Source: Intrasporangium_A sp039812505
GTDB lineage: Bacteria; Actinomycetota; Actinomycetes; Actinomycetales; Dermatophilaceae
Direction of reading: 5' to 3'
DNA: 8,569 nt
NCBI RefSeq assembly: GCF_039812505.1
Contig: NZ_JBDIAQ010000146.1
Span: 1 to 8,569, forward strand
Shown piece by piece: positions 1-6,929 of this stretch. Each line of letters starts with the position of its first letter. Position 1 is the first letter of the stretch. The position numbers and the translations under genes are program-made. The notes beneath the pieces are model-generated. The model was not told the DNA's origin. It saw only the letters and a program-made list of their open reading frames with translations, and searched no databases.

Positions 1-2
1 CG

Positions 3-30
3 GTGTATCACTTCTGCGCTGGTGATACAC
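3..30. promoter_or_regulatory. Inverted-repeat operator and probable promoter of the vapBC-type operon
   Basis: GTGTATCAC (3-11) and GTGATACAC (22-30) are perfect 9-bp reverse complements separated by 10 bases, ending 6 bases before the antitoxin ATG at 37. Type II antitoxins commonly autorepress by binding such palindromes. The right arm overlaps TACACT (26-31), which fits a TAnnnT -10 hexamer and would start transcription at about 37-38. That predicts a leaderless antitoxin mRNA and agrees with the lack of a Shine-Dalgarno sequence. The repeat is directly visible; the operator and -10 roles are inferred. Any -35 element lies before the window. Confidence 0.6.
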
Positions 31-36
31 TTGGCC

Positions 37-303
37 ATGCCTACGACCCGGCCGCGCCACCTCATCACCGAGACCGACGAGGTCGCCCAGGCGTTGGACG
101 ACGCCGCCCAGCGGTGGCCGGACGAGCCCAGTCGCGCCAGGCTCCTGCTGCGCCTCCTCGCCGAAGGACACCGCGTCGTGGTCGCCCAGCGGGCCGCACA
201 GATGAGGCGTCGCCGCGACGCGGTGGGCCGCACGGCCGGCGTGCTGACCGACGTGTACGGTCCCGGCTATCTTGCCGAGCTGCGTGCGGACTGGCCCGAA
301 TGA
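37..303 (+). CDS. Antitoxin of a VapBC-type toxin-antitoxin pair
   Basis: This 88-residue protein is the first gene of a two-gene operon; its stop overlaps the toxin start (ATGA, 300-303), so the two are translationally coupled. It opens with TRPRHLITETDEVAQALDDAA and continues as a mostly helical protein with a basic stretch (RRRR near residues 57-60) that could contact DNA or toxin. I recognise the type as the small protein that precedes actinobacterial PIN-domain toxins, but cannot assign it to RHH, AbrB or Phd antitoxins from sequence alone. An in-frame GTG at 22 would add five residues but lies inside the inverted repeat, so ATG 37 is preferred. Its expected roles are to neutralise the downstream RNase and, with it, repress the operon through the repeat at 3-30. 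Confidence 0.75.
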   Translation: MPTTRPRHLITETDEVAQALDDAAQRWPDEPSRARLLLRLLAEGHRVVVAQRAAQMRRRRDAVGRTAGVLTDVYGPGYLAELRADWPE

Positions 304-686
304 TCGTCCTCGATGCCAACGTCCTCATCGCCCATCTGGACGCCACCGACACGCACCACCTCCGCGCCCGGGCAGCGCTGGCGTCCTCGGGCGACGAGCC
401 CTTGGCAGTCAGTCCCATCACCCTCGCCGAGGTGCTGGTCGGGCCGGCGCGGCTCGGACGGCTCGACCAGGCACTCGGCGCCCTGGCCCAGCTGGAGGTC
501 ACCGCGGTCGAGTTCGTGCGCGACGCTCCGGTTCGACTCGCGATGCTGCGCGCGGAGACCGCGCTCAAGCTGCCCGACTGCTGCGTGCTGCTCGCCGCGG
601 AACAGACCCCGGGGGCGCTGGTCACCTTCGACGAGCGGCTCGCCTCAGCCGCTCGGGACCGTGGGATCGAGCTGAGAGCCGGATAG
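300..686 (+). CDS. vapC: VapC-family PIN-domain ribonuclease toxin
   Basis: This 128-residue protein has the usual VapC length. It is a PIN-domain, Mg2+-dependent endoribonuclease that would cleave RNA (tRNA or rRNA in characterised VapCs) when freed from its antitoxin. The four acidic metal ligands are recognisable: D5 in MIVLDANVLIAHLD, E44 in ITLAEVLVGP, D93 in LKLPDCCVLLAAE and D111 in LVTFDERLA. The first ATG overlaps the antitoxin stop by 4 bases (ATGA), which fixes the start and implies coupled translation. The same frame stays open upstream, but that part is only a shadow of the antitoxin gene. The toxin looks intact. Its RNA target cannot be predicted. It converges on the oxidoreductase gene, with 57 bases between the stops and no convincing terminator there. 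Confidence 0.9.
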   Translation: MIVLDANVLIAHLDATDTHHLRARAALASSGDEPLAVSPITLAEVLVGPARLGRLDQALGALAQLEVTAVEFVRDAPVRLAMLRAETALKLPDCCVLLAAEQTPGALVTFDERLASAARDRGIELRAG

Positions 687-743
687 CACGGTCGGCCGGC
701 GCCGGGGACAAGCCTTGGGCTCGGGCAGCGCGGGTGGCTTCGG

Positions 744-1985
744 TCACCCGGTGGCCCGCAGGTCGCGGGTGTCGGTGAGGAACTCGGCCAGGTACTCGGC
801 GTCGGCGCCCACACCACCGATGAAGTTGGAGTCGCGCCGGTGCATCCAGCGCAGGCCGAGGAAGTACAGGCCGTCCGCGGCCGTGACGCCACGGCGCTGG
901 ACCGGGTCACCGTCGGCGTGGAAGACGGGCGCGTGGATCCAGGAGTAGTCGCGTCCGAAACCCGTGGCCCACAGCACGGTTCCGATCCGGTCGTGCCGGA
1001 GGTCCAGCCGGCGTGGCGGCGTCGAGGCCCAGCGTTCCAGCGAGTCCGGCGGCGCCGGCTCGGTGGGCACGTCCAGGCCCGCCCTCGTGATGTACGTGTC
1101 GACCGCCTCCCGGAGCCGGGCCACGTTGTGGTCGGCCTCGGCCAGCCGGGTCGCCAGGTCGGCAGCGAAGAAGAGCTCGGGCCCCTCGACCGCCTGCAGG
1201 CGGCCCACCGGGACGACTCCGTGCCGGACCAGCCGGCGCAGGTTCAGGTCCTCCGGTTCGCCGGCCAGTACCACGCTCGGCGCGGTCAGGGCCGCGCGCG
1301 GGTCGGCCAGCGTGTCGACGGTGCGGGCCAGCATCCCCGAGCGCTGCATCCAGGCGTACACGTCCGCCCCGCGGTAGGAGCGCGGGATCGGCCGGTGCCG
1401 GCCCACCGCGATGAACACCTGCCGCCCGGCCAGCGCGAGCTCGTCGGCGATCTGCTGCCCGGACGGGCCGGACCCGACGACGAGCACGCCACCCGGGGGC
1501 AGCGCGGACGGGTTGCGGTAGCGGCTGGTGTGCAGCTGGTGGACTCCCTGGGGCAGCCGGCTCGCCAACCCGGGGGTCAGCGGCTCGCCCTGGTGCCCGG
1601 TGGCGACGACCACGTTGTCGGCGAGGTAGCGCCCGGCGCTGGTCTGCACCGACCACCCGGCCCGGCCGGGGCGCACCGCGGTGACCGACACCCCGGTGCG
1701 CACCGGCGCCCCGAACGAGGCGGCGTACTGCTCGAAGAAGTCGGTCACCTGGCGCCGGTCGAGGAACCCGTCCGGGTCGTCGCCGACATACGGCCAGTCC
1801 GGCAACCCGTTGACCCAGTTCGGCGTCAGCAGCCGGAAGGAGTCCCACCGCTCGGTGTGCCAACGCTGCGCGACCCGGCCCTGCTCGAGCAGCAGGTGGT
1901 CGTGGCCGGCCCGGGTCAGGCATGCGCTCAGCGCGAGCCCGGCCTGCCCGGCGCCGACGATCAGGGTCTGGACCCGGGTGCTCAT
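744..1985 (-). CDS. FAD/NAD(P)-dependent oxidoreductase, flavin-containing monooxygenase-like
   Basis: This 413-residue flavoprotein is of the FMO/CzcO type (COG2072-like). It has an N-terminal FAD-binding Rossmann motif GAGQAGLA (11-18), an RWDSFRLLTPNW segment (46-57) typical of these monooxygenases, a first ATG motif (VVVATGHQ, 126-132), an HxxxYRNP segment (152-159) like the FMO linker, a second dinucleotide motif GSGPSGQQ (171-178) for NAD(P)H, and a second ATG motif (LWATGF, 338-343). It probably oxygenates or oxidises a small substrate, which cannot be predicted. No signal peptide or membrane segment is seen, so it should be cytosolic. The start is ATG 1985, with GAGGTGG (1992-1998) six bases upstream inside the preceding osmC-like gene. 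Only one base separates the two genes, so they are one operon. It resembles the MSMEG_0569-type oxidoreductases, but none of the usual neighbours of that group are present. Confidence 0.85.
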   Translation of the reverse strand: MSTRVQTLIVGAGQAGLALSACLTRAGHDHLLLEQGRVAQRWHTERWDSFRLLTPNWVNGLPDWPYVGDDPDGFLDRRQVTDFFEQYAASFGAPVRTGVSVTAVRPGRAGWSVQTSAGRYLADNVVVATGHQGEPLTPGLASRLPQGVHQLHTSRYRNPSALPPGGVLVVGSGPSGQQIADELALAGRQVFIAVGRHRPIPRSYRGADVYAWMQRSGMLARTVDTLADPRAALTAPSVVLAGEPEDLNLRRLVRHGVVPVGRLQAVEGPELFFAADLATRLAEADHNVARLREAVDTYITRAGLDVPTEPAPPDSLERWASTPPRRLDLRHDRIGTVLWATGFGRDYSWIHAPVFHADGDPVQRRGVTAADGLYFLGLRWMHRRDSNFIGGVGADAEYLAEFLTDTRDLRATG

Positions 1986-1986
1986 C

Positions 1987-2559
<573 letters not shown>

Positions 2560-2767
2560 GTGAACTCCTTGGTGGTTGTCGGGTGCCCGGGGACCCGGGC
2601 GGCCCGGTGACCTCTGGGTGCCTTGGCCCCGCAGGTGTCACGAGTCGATGGTGCGGGCCATGGGGGTACTCGCACATGGGGCATCCGCCCCAGGTTTGGC
2701 GGTTTCTTCGGAGTCCGGCTCCTGAGAGAATTGGACGGATCATTCGCCGCCGGTGATCGGAGGGGCC
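2560..2767. promoter_or_regulatory. Divergent control region between the OsmC operon and the HD-GYP-LuxR regulator
   Basis: This 208-base noncoding stretch must hold promoters for both directions. Two inverted repeats are visible: GCCCGGG-GA-CCCGGGC (2585-2600) on the OsmC side and TGGGGC-ATCC-GCCCCA (2677-2692) nearer the middle. CATGGGG also occurs twice, at 2659-2665 and 2675-2681, 16 bp apart. Any of these could be an operator for the adjacent LuxR-type protein, but in DNA this GC-rich short dyads arise easily. GAGAAT (2726-2731) is a weak -10 candidate for the regulator; I found no convincing -35 in either direction. Confidence 0.45.
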
Positions 2768-4348
2768 ATGGAGCTCGATGCCGGGGCCCGTCCGGAGGGT
2801 CCGAGGCGCGCCGAGCTGCTCGCCGCGCTCTCGATGGCGATCGACCTCGGCCTCGGCCAGCCGATGGAGCACATGCTGCGCGCCGCCCTGATGTCGACCC
2901 GGCTGTCCGACCGGCTCGGGCTCAGCCCCCAGCAGCGGGCCACGACCTACTACGTCAGCCTGGTCTCCTGGATCGGCTGTCACGCGGACTCGCACGAGTA
3001 CGCCCACTACTTCGGTGACGACATCGACGCCAGGGCGGCGAGCTACGAGGTGGAGTGGGCCGGGCTGCCGTTCCTGCAGCTGCTGGTGCACCGGGTCGGC
3101 CGGGGCCGGCCGGCGCCCCAGCGAGCGTGGTTGTTGGCCGACGTGCTGACCCGGGGGCGCGGCGACTTCGTGGAGATGATCCGGTCGCACTGCACCTCGG
3201 CCGGTCTGCTGGCCACCGAGGTGGGCCTGCCCGCGGAGGTGACCCGGGCACTGTCGAACACGTTCGAGCGCTGGGACGGCCGAGGCGTGCCCGACGGTGT
3301 CCGCGGTGAGGACATCGCGATCGAGATGCGGGTGGCACAGCTGGCCGACGTCGCCGAGGTGTGGCTGCGCACGCACGGGGTGCAGGCCAGCCTGGACATG
3401 GTGCGCTCCCGGCGCGGAACGCAGTTCGACCCCGAGGTCGCCGACGCGTTCCTGGCCGAACAGGCCTCGTGGGAGGAGCTGCTCGCCCTGAACGACGTGT
3501 GGCGGGCCGCGCTGGAGCAGGACCCGGACGGTGAACGGGTGCTGTTCGGGGCCGAGCTCGAGCGGATCGTCACCGCGGTGGGTGACTTCGCGGACCTCAA
3601 GTGCCCGTTCACGCTCGGGCACTCACGCGGCGTGGCGGAGCTGGCCGACCGAGCGGCGTCCGAGTGTGGCTTGGGTGAGGCGACCGCCGCGCAGGTGCGG
3701 CGGTCCGGGCACCTGCACGACCTCGGCCGCCTCGGCGTGTCCAACGCCGTCTGGGAGAAGAAGGGTCCGCTCACGACCACGGAGTGGGAGCGGGTGCGGC
3801 TGCATCCCTACTTCACCGAGCGCATCCTGCGCCGGGTGCGCGGGCTGGAGCCGGAGGCCACGATCGCGGGATGTCACCACGAACGCATGGACGGCTCGGG
3901 CTACCCGCAAGGGCTGGCCGGCGCGGGACTCGCCCCCGCCCAGCGGCTGCTCGCGGCTGCCGACAGCTTCCAGACCTGGCTCGAGCCGCGCCCGCACCGG
4001 CCGCCGCACATCGAGGCCGACGCGGTGCAACGTCTGAAGGACGAGGCCCGCTCGGGCCGCCTCGACCCGGAGGCGGTCGAGGCGGTGCTCGCCGTGACCG
4101 GGCGCCGGGCCCGCCGCCGGGGCCTGTGGCCGGACGGGCTGACCACCCGCGAGGTGCAGGTGCTGCGGCTGCTCGCCCTGGCCCGGACCAACCGGGAGAT
4201 CGCCAAGGAGCTGGTGCTGTCCGAGAAGACGGTCCGCAACCACGTCGAGCACATCTATACCAAGATCGGGGTGACCAACCGGGTAGGCGCGGGCCTGTAT
4301 GCCGTCCACGCCGGGCTCACGCAAGAGTTCCCCCGCCCGGCTGGCTGA
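2768..4348 (+). CDS. Tandem HD-GYP-type phosphodiesterase fused to a LuxR-type DNA-binding domain
   Basis: This 526-residue protein has three parts. Residues about 1-230 form a degenerate HD-GYP-like domain: the GYP-region motif survives as ERWDGRGVPDG (167-177) but lacks the preceding HH pair. Residues about 275-410 form an intact HD-GYP domain: H285, H317-D318 (HLHDLGRLG), H346, H370-H371-E372 and DGSGYP (375-380), and D399 in AADSF, matching the metal-ligand set. HD-GYP enzymes typically hydrolyse cyclic di-GMP or related nucleotides. Residues about 458-520 are a LuxR/GerE helix-turn-helix (LTTREVQVLRLL, TNREIAKELVLSEKTVRNHV). It is probably a cytosolic transcription regulator controlled by nucleotide binding or turnover. 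ATG 2768 is chosen because GGAGG (2759-2763) precedes it; an in-frame GTG at 2753 has no ribosome-binding site. It is divergent from the OsmC-flavoprotein operon, its likeliest target. The domain assignment is strong; substrate and target are inference. Confidence 0.87.
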   Translation: MELDAGARPEGPRRAELLAALSMAIDLGLGQPMEHMLRAALMSTRLSDRLGLSPQQRATTYYVSLVSWIGCHADSHEYAHYFGDDIDARAASYEVEWAGLPFLQLLVHRVGRGRPAPQRAWLLADVLTRGRGDFVEMIRSHCTSAGLLATEVGLPAEVTRALSNTFERWDGRGVPDGVRGEDIAIEMRVAQLADVAEVWLRTHGVQASLDMVRSRRGTQFDPEVADAFLAEQASWEELLALNDVWRAALEQDPDGERVLFGAELERIVTAVGDFADLKCPFTLGHSRGVAELADRAASECGLGEATAAQVRRSGHLHDLGRLGVSNAVWEKKGPLTTTEWERVRLHPYFTERILRRVRGLEPEATIAGCHHERMDGSGYPQGLAGAGLAPAQRLLAAADSFQTWLEPRPHRPPHIEADAVQRLKDEARSGRLDPEAVEAVLAVTGRRARRRGLWPDGLTTREVQVLRLLALARTNREIAKELVLSEKTVRNHVEHIYTKIGVTNRVGAGLYAVHAGLTQEFPRPAG

Positions 4349-4434
4349 TCCGGGCCGACGGTAGCCTGCGCCGGGCCAGATGGTCGTTGGGCGGGGCCTA
4401 CCGCACACCACGCCGTCACGGCGCTCCGGCAGTG

Positions 4435-4465
4435 CCCTCCGCCCCGACCACGTCGGCGCGGAGGG
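4435..4465. terminator. Strong hairpin between convergent genes, possible bidirectional terminator
   Basis: CCCTCCGC (4435-4442) pairs with GCGGAGGG (4458-4465), and CCGAC (4444-4448) with GTCGG (4452-4456). They form a 13-bp stem interrupted by one C-C mismatch and closed by the triloop CAC. It sits between the stops of the HD-GYP-LuxR gene (4348) and the convergent osmC gene (4498), where a shared terminator is expected. No T-tract follows on either strand, so it is not a textbook intrinsic terminator. The 10-bp palindrome CTCAGCTGAG (4477-4486) lies close by. Confidence 0.5.
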
Positions 4466-4497
4466 GCGCTGCGGGACTCAGCTGAGCGGCATACGCC

Positions 4498-4917
4498 TCA
4501 GCTCTGGATCTCGAGGGTCATCGGCACTGCCTTGAGCGCCTGGCTGACCGGGCAGGTGTCCTTGGCGTTCTCGGCGTGCTTGCGGAAGTCCTCGTCGCTC
4601 ATGCCAGGGACGTTCCCCTTGACGGTCAGGGTGATCCCGGTGATCTTCGGGGCGTCGAAGACCACGGACGAGGTCGTGTCGAGGCTCGCGGCCGGGTGCC
4701 CGGCCTGGGCGAGCAGGTTCGAGAGCTGCATCGCGAAGCACGTCGCGTGCGCGGCGGCGATCAGCTCCTCGGGGCTGGTCACGCCACCCGCGTCCTCCGC
4801 CCGGGCCGGCCACGTCACGTCGAACTGCCCGACGCCGGACGTCTCGAGCTTCGTCGAACCCTTGCCCTCGAAGAGGGTCCCTTCCCAGTGGGCTGATCCG
4901 GTACGGGTGGTTGCCAT
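4498..4917 (-). CDS. osmC: OsmC peroxiredoxin (organic hydroperoxide reductase)
   Basis: This 139-residue protein has canonical OsmC length and motifs. It reduces organic hydroperoxides in the cytosol by a two-cysteine thiol mechanism. The peroxidatic cysteine is C60 in SPEELIAAAHATCF, with E51 in the same helix, and the second cysteine is C122 in AKDTCPVSQAL. R39, in WPARAED, is a candidate for the conserved active-site arginine. Start ATG 4917 is preceded by AAGGAG (4924-4929) with a 6-base spacer. It lies 58 bases downstream of rsmI on the same strand and may be cotranscribed, though a hairpin sits in the gap. It has both cysteines and is clearly diverged from the single-cysteine OsmC at 1987-2559, so the two are unlikely to be a recent duplication. 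Confidence 0.92.
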   Translation of the reverse strand: MATTRTGSAHWEGTLFEGKGSTKLETSGVGQFDVTWPARAEDAGGVTSPEELIAAAHATCFAMQLSNLLAQAGHPAASLDTTSSVVFDAPKITGITLTVKGNVPGMSDEDFRKHAENAKDTCPVSQALKAVPMTLEIQS

Positions 4918-4940
4918 TTGTCACTCCTTGTTTGTTCTGT

Positions 4941-4957
4941 GGCCGACCGGCTCGGCC
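4941..4957 (-). other. Small hairpin in the rsmI-osmC gap
   Basis: GGCCGA (4941-4946) and TCGGCC (4952-4957) can form a 6-bp stem with a 5-base loop, between the rsmI stop and the osmC ribosome-binding site. Read on the minus strand it is followed by an A-rich stretch rather than U residues, so it is not a standard terminator. It could stabilise the osmC message or mean nothing in this GC-rich setting. Confidence 0.3.
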
Positions 4958-4975
4958 GGCCCTCTCCTTCCAGCC

Positions 4976-5830
4976 TTACCCTCCATCGCCGGTTCTTACA
5001 AGGGCGGCGTCGTAGAGCGCCTTCTTCGACAGGCCGGTCCGGGCCGCCACATCGGCGCACACGTCCTTCAGCCGCTCCCCCGCCGCGACCCGCTGCCGGA
5101 TGCCGCCGAGCTGGCTCTCGAGGTCCGGCACCGCGGGTGCCGCGCCGGCCACGACGAGGGTGATCTCCCCCCTGACGCCCGCTGCCGCCCAGGCCACCAG
5201 CTCGGCGAGCCGGCCGCGGCGCACCTCCTCGTAGGTCTTGGTCAGCTCGCGGCAGACCGCGGCGGGCCGGTCGGCGCCGAAGGCATCCCCCATGGCGGTC
5301 AGCGTGTCGGCCAGCCGGTGCGGCGCCTCGAAGAAGACCATGGTGCGACGCTCGTCGGCCAGGCCGGCCAGTGTGCCGGCGCGGGCGCCGGCCCGGCGGG
5401 GCAGGAAGCCCTCGAAGCAGAACCGGTCGACGGGCAGGCCCGAGACGGCCAGGGCCATCAGGACCGCACTCGGCCCTGGGACGCAGGTGACGGGGATGCC
5501 GCGCTGGACCGCCGCCGTGACGAGGCGGTAGCCCGGGTCGGAGACCGACGGCATGCCGGCGTCGGTGACGACGACGACCCGGTCCCCGGCGGTCAGTCGC
5601 TCGACGAGCTCGGGGGTGCGGGAGGCCTCGTTGTGCTCGTGGTAGCTGAGCACGGTGCCGGCCGGGGTGACCCTGAGGCCTGCGAGGAGGCGCTGGAGTC
5701 GGCGGGTGTCCTCGGCGGCGACGACGTCGGCGGACGCGAGCTCGTCGGCGAGCCGCGGTGCCGCGTCGCGGAGGTCCCCGATCGGGGTTGCCGCCAGGAC
5801 CAGGACGCCGGTGCTCTCGGTGGGGGGCAT
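4976..5830 (-). CDS. rsmI: 16S rRNA (cytidine-1402-2'-O)-methyltransferase RsmI
   Basis: RsmI uses S-adenosylmethionine to methylate the 2'-O of C1402 in 16S rRNA at the ribosomal P site. This 284-residue protein has the family's normal length and the tetrapyrrole-methylase fold motifs in order: ATPIGDLRD (14-22), AEDTRR (39-44), SYHEHNE (62-68), VVTDAGMPSVSDPG (88-100), PGPSAVLMAL (118-127), CFEGFLPR (138-145), FFEAPHRL (166-173), CRELTKTYEE (193-202) and RGEITLVV (220-227). A C-terminal helical segment ends with GLSKKALYDAAL. The start is uncertain. ATG 5830 has GAGG (5840-5843) nine bases upstream; ATG 5839 would add three residues but its GAGG abuts the codon; in-frame GTGs occur within the 18-bp repeats just upstream. 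The frame is open further upstream, so a longer N-terminus containing DVVRQA repeats cannot be excluded. Confidence 0.93.
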   Translation of the reverse strand: MPPTESTGVLVLAATPIGDLRDAAPRLADELASADVVAAEDTRRLQRLLAGLRVTPAGTVLSYHEHNEASRTPELVERLTAGDRVVVVTDAGMPSVSDPGYRLVTAAVQRGIPVTCVPGPSAVLMALAVSGLPVDRFCFEGFLPRRAGARAGTLAGLADERRTMVFFEAPHRLADTLTAMGDAFGADRPAAVCRELTKTYEEVRRGRLAELVAWAAAGVRGEITLVVAGAAPAVPDLESQLGGIRQRVAAGERLKDVCADVAARTGLSKKALYDAALVRTGDGG

Positions 5831-5842
5831 GCCTGTCATCCT

Positions 5843-5896
5843 CGCTTGTCTCACCACATCCGCTTGTCTCACCACATCCGCTTGTCTCACCACATC
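5843..5896 (-). repeat. Three perfect 18-bp tandem repeats at the rsmI start
   Basis: CGCTTGTCTCACCACATC occurs three times head-to-tail with no mismatch (5843-5860, 5861-5878, 5879-5896), ending 3-4 bases before the upstream ATG candidate of rsmI. On the minus strand each unit in the rsmI frame reads DVVRQA. In another frame each contains ATG-TGG-TGA, a one-residue start-to-stop reading frame. Because 18 is a multiple of three, copy-number change would not shift the rsmI frame. With no unique spacers between units, it is not a CRISPR array. Its function is unknown. Confidence 0.9.
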
Positions 5897-5957
5897 GACA
5901 GTGCAGCAATCCCGTTCGAGAGTGCGGCAATCGTGATCGACAGTGCAGTCACGGCGT
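5895..5957 (-). repeat. Three diverged 21-bp tandem repeats between WYL gene and rsmI
   Basis: Three 21-bp units, 5895-5915, 5916-5936 and 5937-5957, share the pattern TCGASAGTGCRGYMAYS. The first two are alike over most of their length and the third drifts at its right end. The array abuts the 18-bp repeats and runs into the 3' end of the WYL gene, covering its stop codon (5949-5951). A 21-bp period equals about two helical turns, so bound proteins would sit on one face. The repeat is visible; a regulatory role is inference. Confidence 0.6.
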
Positions 5958-6905
5958 CGCCCGGGCCAGCCGGGCCCCGAGCTCGCGCACCACGTCGACG
6001 AGCTCGGGGGGTTCGAGCACCTCGAAGTCCCACGGCAGTGCGCCCAGGTGCAGGGCGATCCAGCGCAGGTCGTGGCCGCCCGCCTCCAGGATCGTGTGCT
6101 GTCGGCCGGCTGCCGTGAGGATGCCCACCGATGCCGGTACGACCTGCTCCACGTCGCTTCTGGGCGCGGCGATGCGGACCCGCGCGACGTGCTCGTAGCC
6201 GGACCGGGTGATCGCCCGGCGGACGTACTCGGCGGCATCCGGCGCCTCCCTCGGCCGGAACCGCCATCCCCCGGACCGCACGACGGTCATCCGGTCGAGG
6301 CGGAAGGTCCGCCAGTCCTCCCGCTCGAGGTCGTAGGCGAGCAGGTACCACCGACGACCCGTGGCGACCATGCGGTACGGCTCGGCACGGCGCTCGCTCC
6401 GACCACGGGGAGCGCTGTAGGAGAAGGAGATCCGCTCGGTGTCCCGAACGGCGCGGGCGACCGTGAGCAGGACAGTCGCATCGACGCTGGGCGTCAGGCT
6501 GTCCAGGGTGACCGTCGAACGGTGGATCGCCTCGACCTGCGAACGCAGTCGGGCCGGGAGCACCTGGTCCAGCTTGGCCAGGGTCCGCACGGCTGCCTCG
6601 CCCAGACCCTCGACGGTGCCGCCCGCCGCGAGCCGGAGGCAGACCGCGACGGCGACGGCCTCCTCGTCGTCGAGCAGCAACGGCGGCAGGCGACGGCCCA
6701 TCCCGAGCTGGTAGCCGCCGCCGGCCCCGTGCTCGGCCCGGACCGGGTAGCCGAGCCCGCGCAGCCGCTCGACGTCCCTGCGCACGCTGCGGGTCGTCAC
6801 GCCGAGCCGTTCCGCGAGCTCGGTCCCGCTCCACGTCGGTCGGGACTGGAGCAGGTCGAGCAGCCGGAGGATCCGTGCAGTCGGCCCGAGCGTCGATGTC
6901 GCCAT
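5949..6905 (-). CDS. WYL-domain transcriptional regulator (YafY/DeoR-type HTH)
   Basis: This 318-residue protein has an N-terminal winged helix-turn-helix (RILRLLDLLQ, then GTELAERLGVTTRSVRRDVERL, about 11-49, then the wing EHGAGGGYQLG, about 58-68). A linker leads to a WYL domain with the signature RRWYLLAYDLEREDWRTFRLDRM (184-206, W186-Y187-L188) and a C-terminal WCX-like extension. WYL domains sense ligands, in some cases nucleic acid or nucleotide signals, to control DNA binding. Alternative starts at 6914 and 6917 add only a few residues; none has a good Shine-Dalgarno site, so a short leader or leaderless message is plausible. It is divergent from two DinB-fold genes, a common arrangement for this regulator type, and the palindrome at 6930-6944 is its likely operator. 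rsmI lies downstream on the same strand. Confidence 0.9.
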   Translation of the reverse strand: MATSTLGPTARILRLLDLLQSRPTWSGTELAERLGVTTRSVRRDVERLRGLGYPVRAEHGAGGGYQLGMGRRLPPLLLDDEEAVAVAVCLRLAAGGTVEGLGEAAVRTLAKLDQVLPARLRSQVEAIHRSTVTLDSLTPSVDATVLLTVARAVRDTERISFSYSAPRGRSERRAEPYRMVATGRRWYLLAYDLEREDWRTFRLDRMTVVRSGGWRFRPREAPDAAEYVRRAITRSGYEHVARVRIAAPRSDVEQVVPASVGILTAAGRQHTILEAGGHDLRWIALHLGALPWDFEVLEPPELVDVVRELGARLARATP

Positions 6906-6929
6906 GTCACCCATCATCTCGAACACTGC

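Noticed and set aside
3..299. Open frame upstream of and continuous with vapC, giving a 227-residue protein
   Set aside because: The added part is arginine/proline-rich, lies over the antitoxin gene in another frame, and the PIN domain starts exactly at ATG 300 in the usual coupled overlap.
706..717. GGACAAGCCTTG shared with the palindrome at 6930-6941, as a second site for the WYL regulator
   Set aside because: The right half diverges (GGGC rather than GTCC), it lies between convergent stops, and identical 12-mers are expected by chance in 8.5 kb of GC-rich DNA.
687..743. Terminator between vapC and the flavoprotein gene
   Set aside because: Only short self-complementary pieces such as CCGGCGCCGG (696-705) are present, with no T-tract on either strand.
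4941..4957. Intrinsic terminator of rsmI
   Set aside because: Six-bp stem with no U-tract on the transcribed strand; kept only as a possible hairpin.
5843..5957. CRISPR array
   Set aside because: Units are directly tandem with no unique spacers, only three copies each, and no cas genes are present.
4532..6118. Plus-strand open frame of over 500 codons across osmC, rsmI and the repeats
   Set aside because: Antisense to two strongly identified genes, low-complexity composition, no domain.
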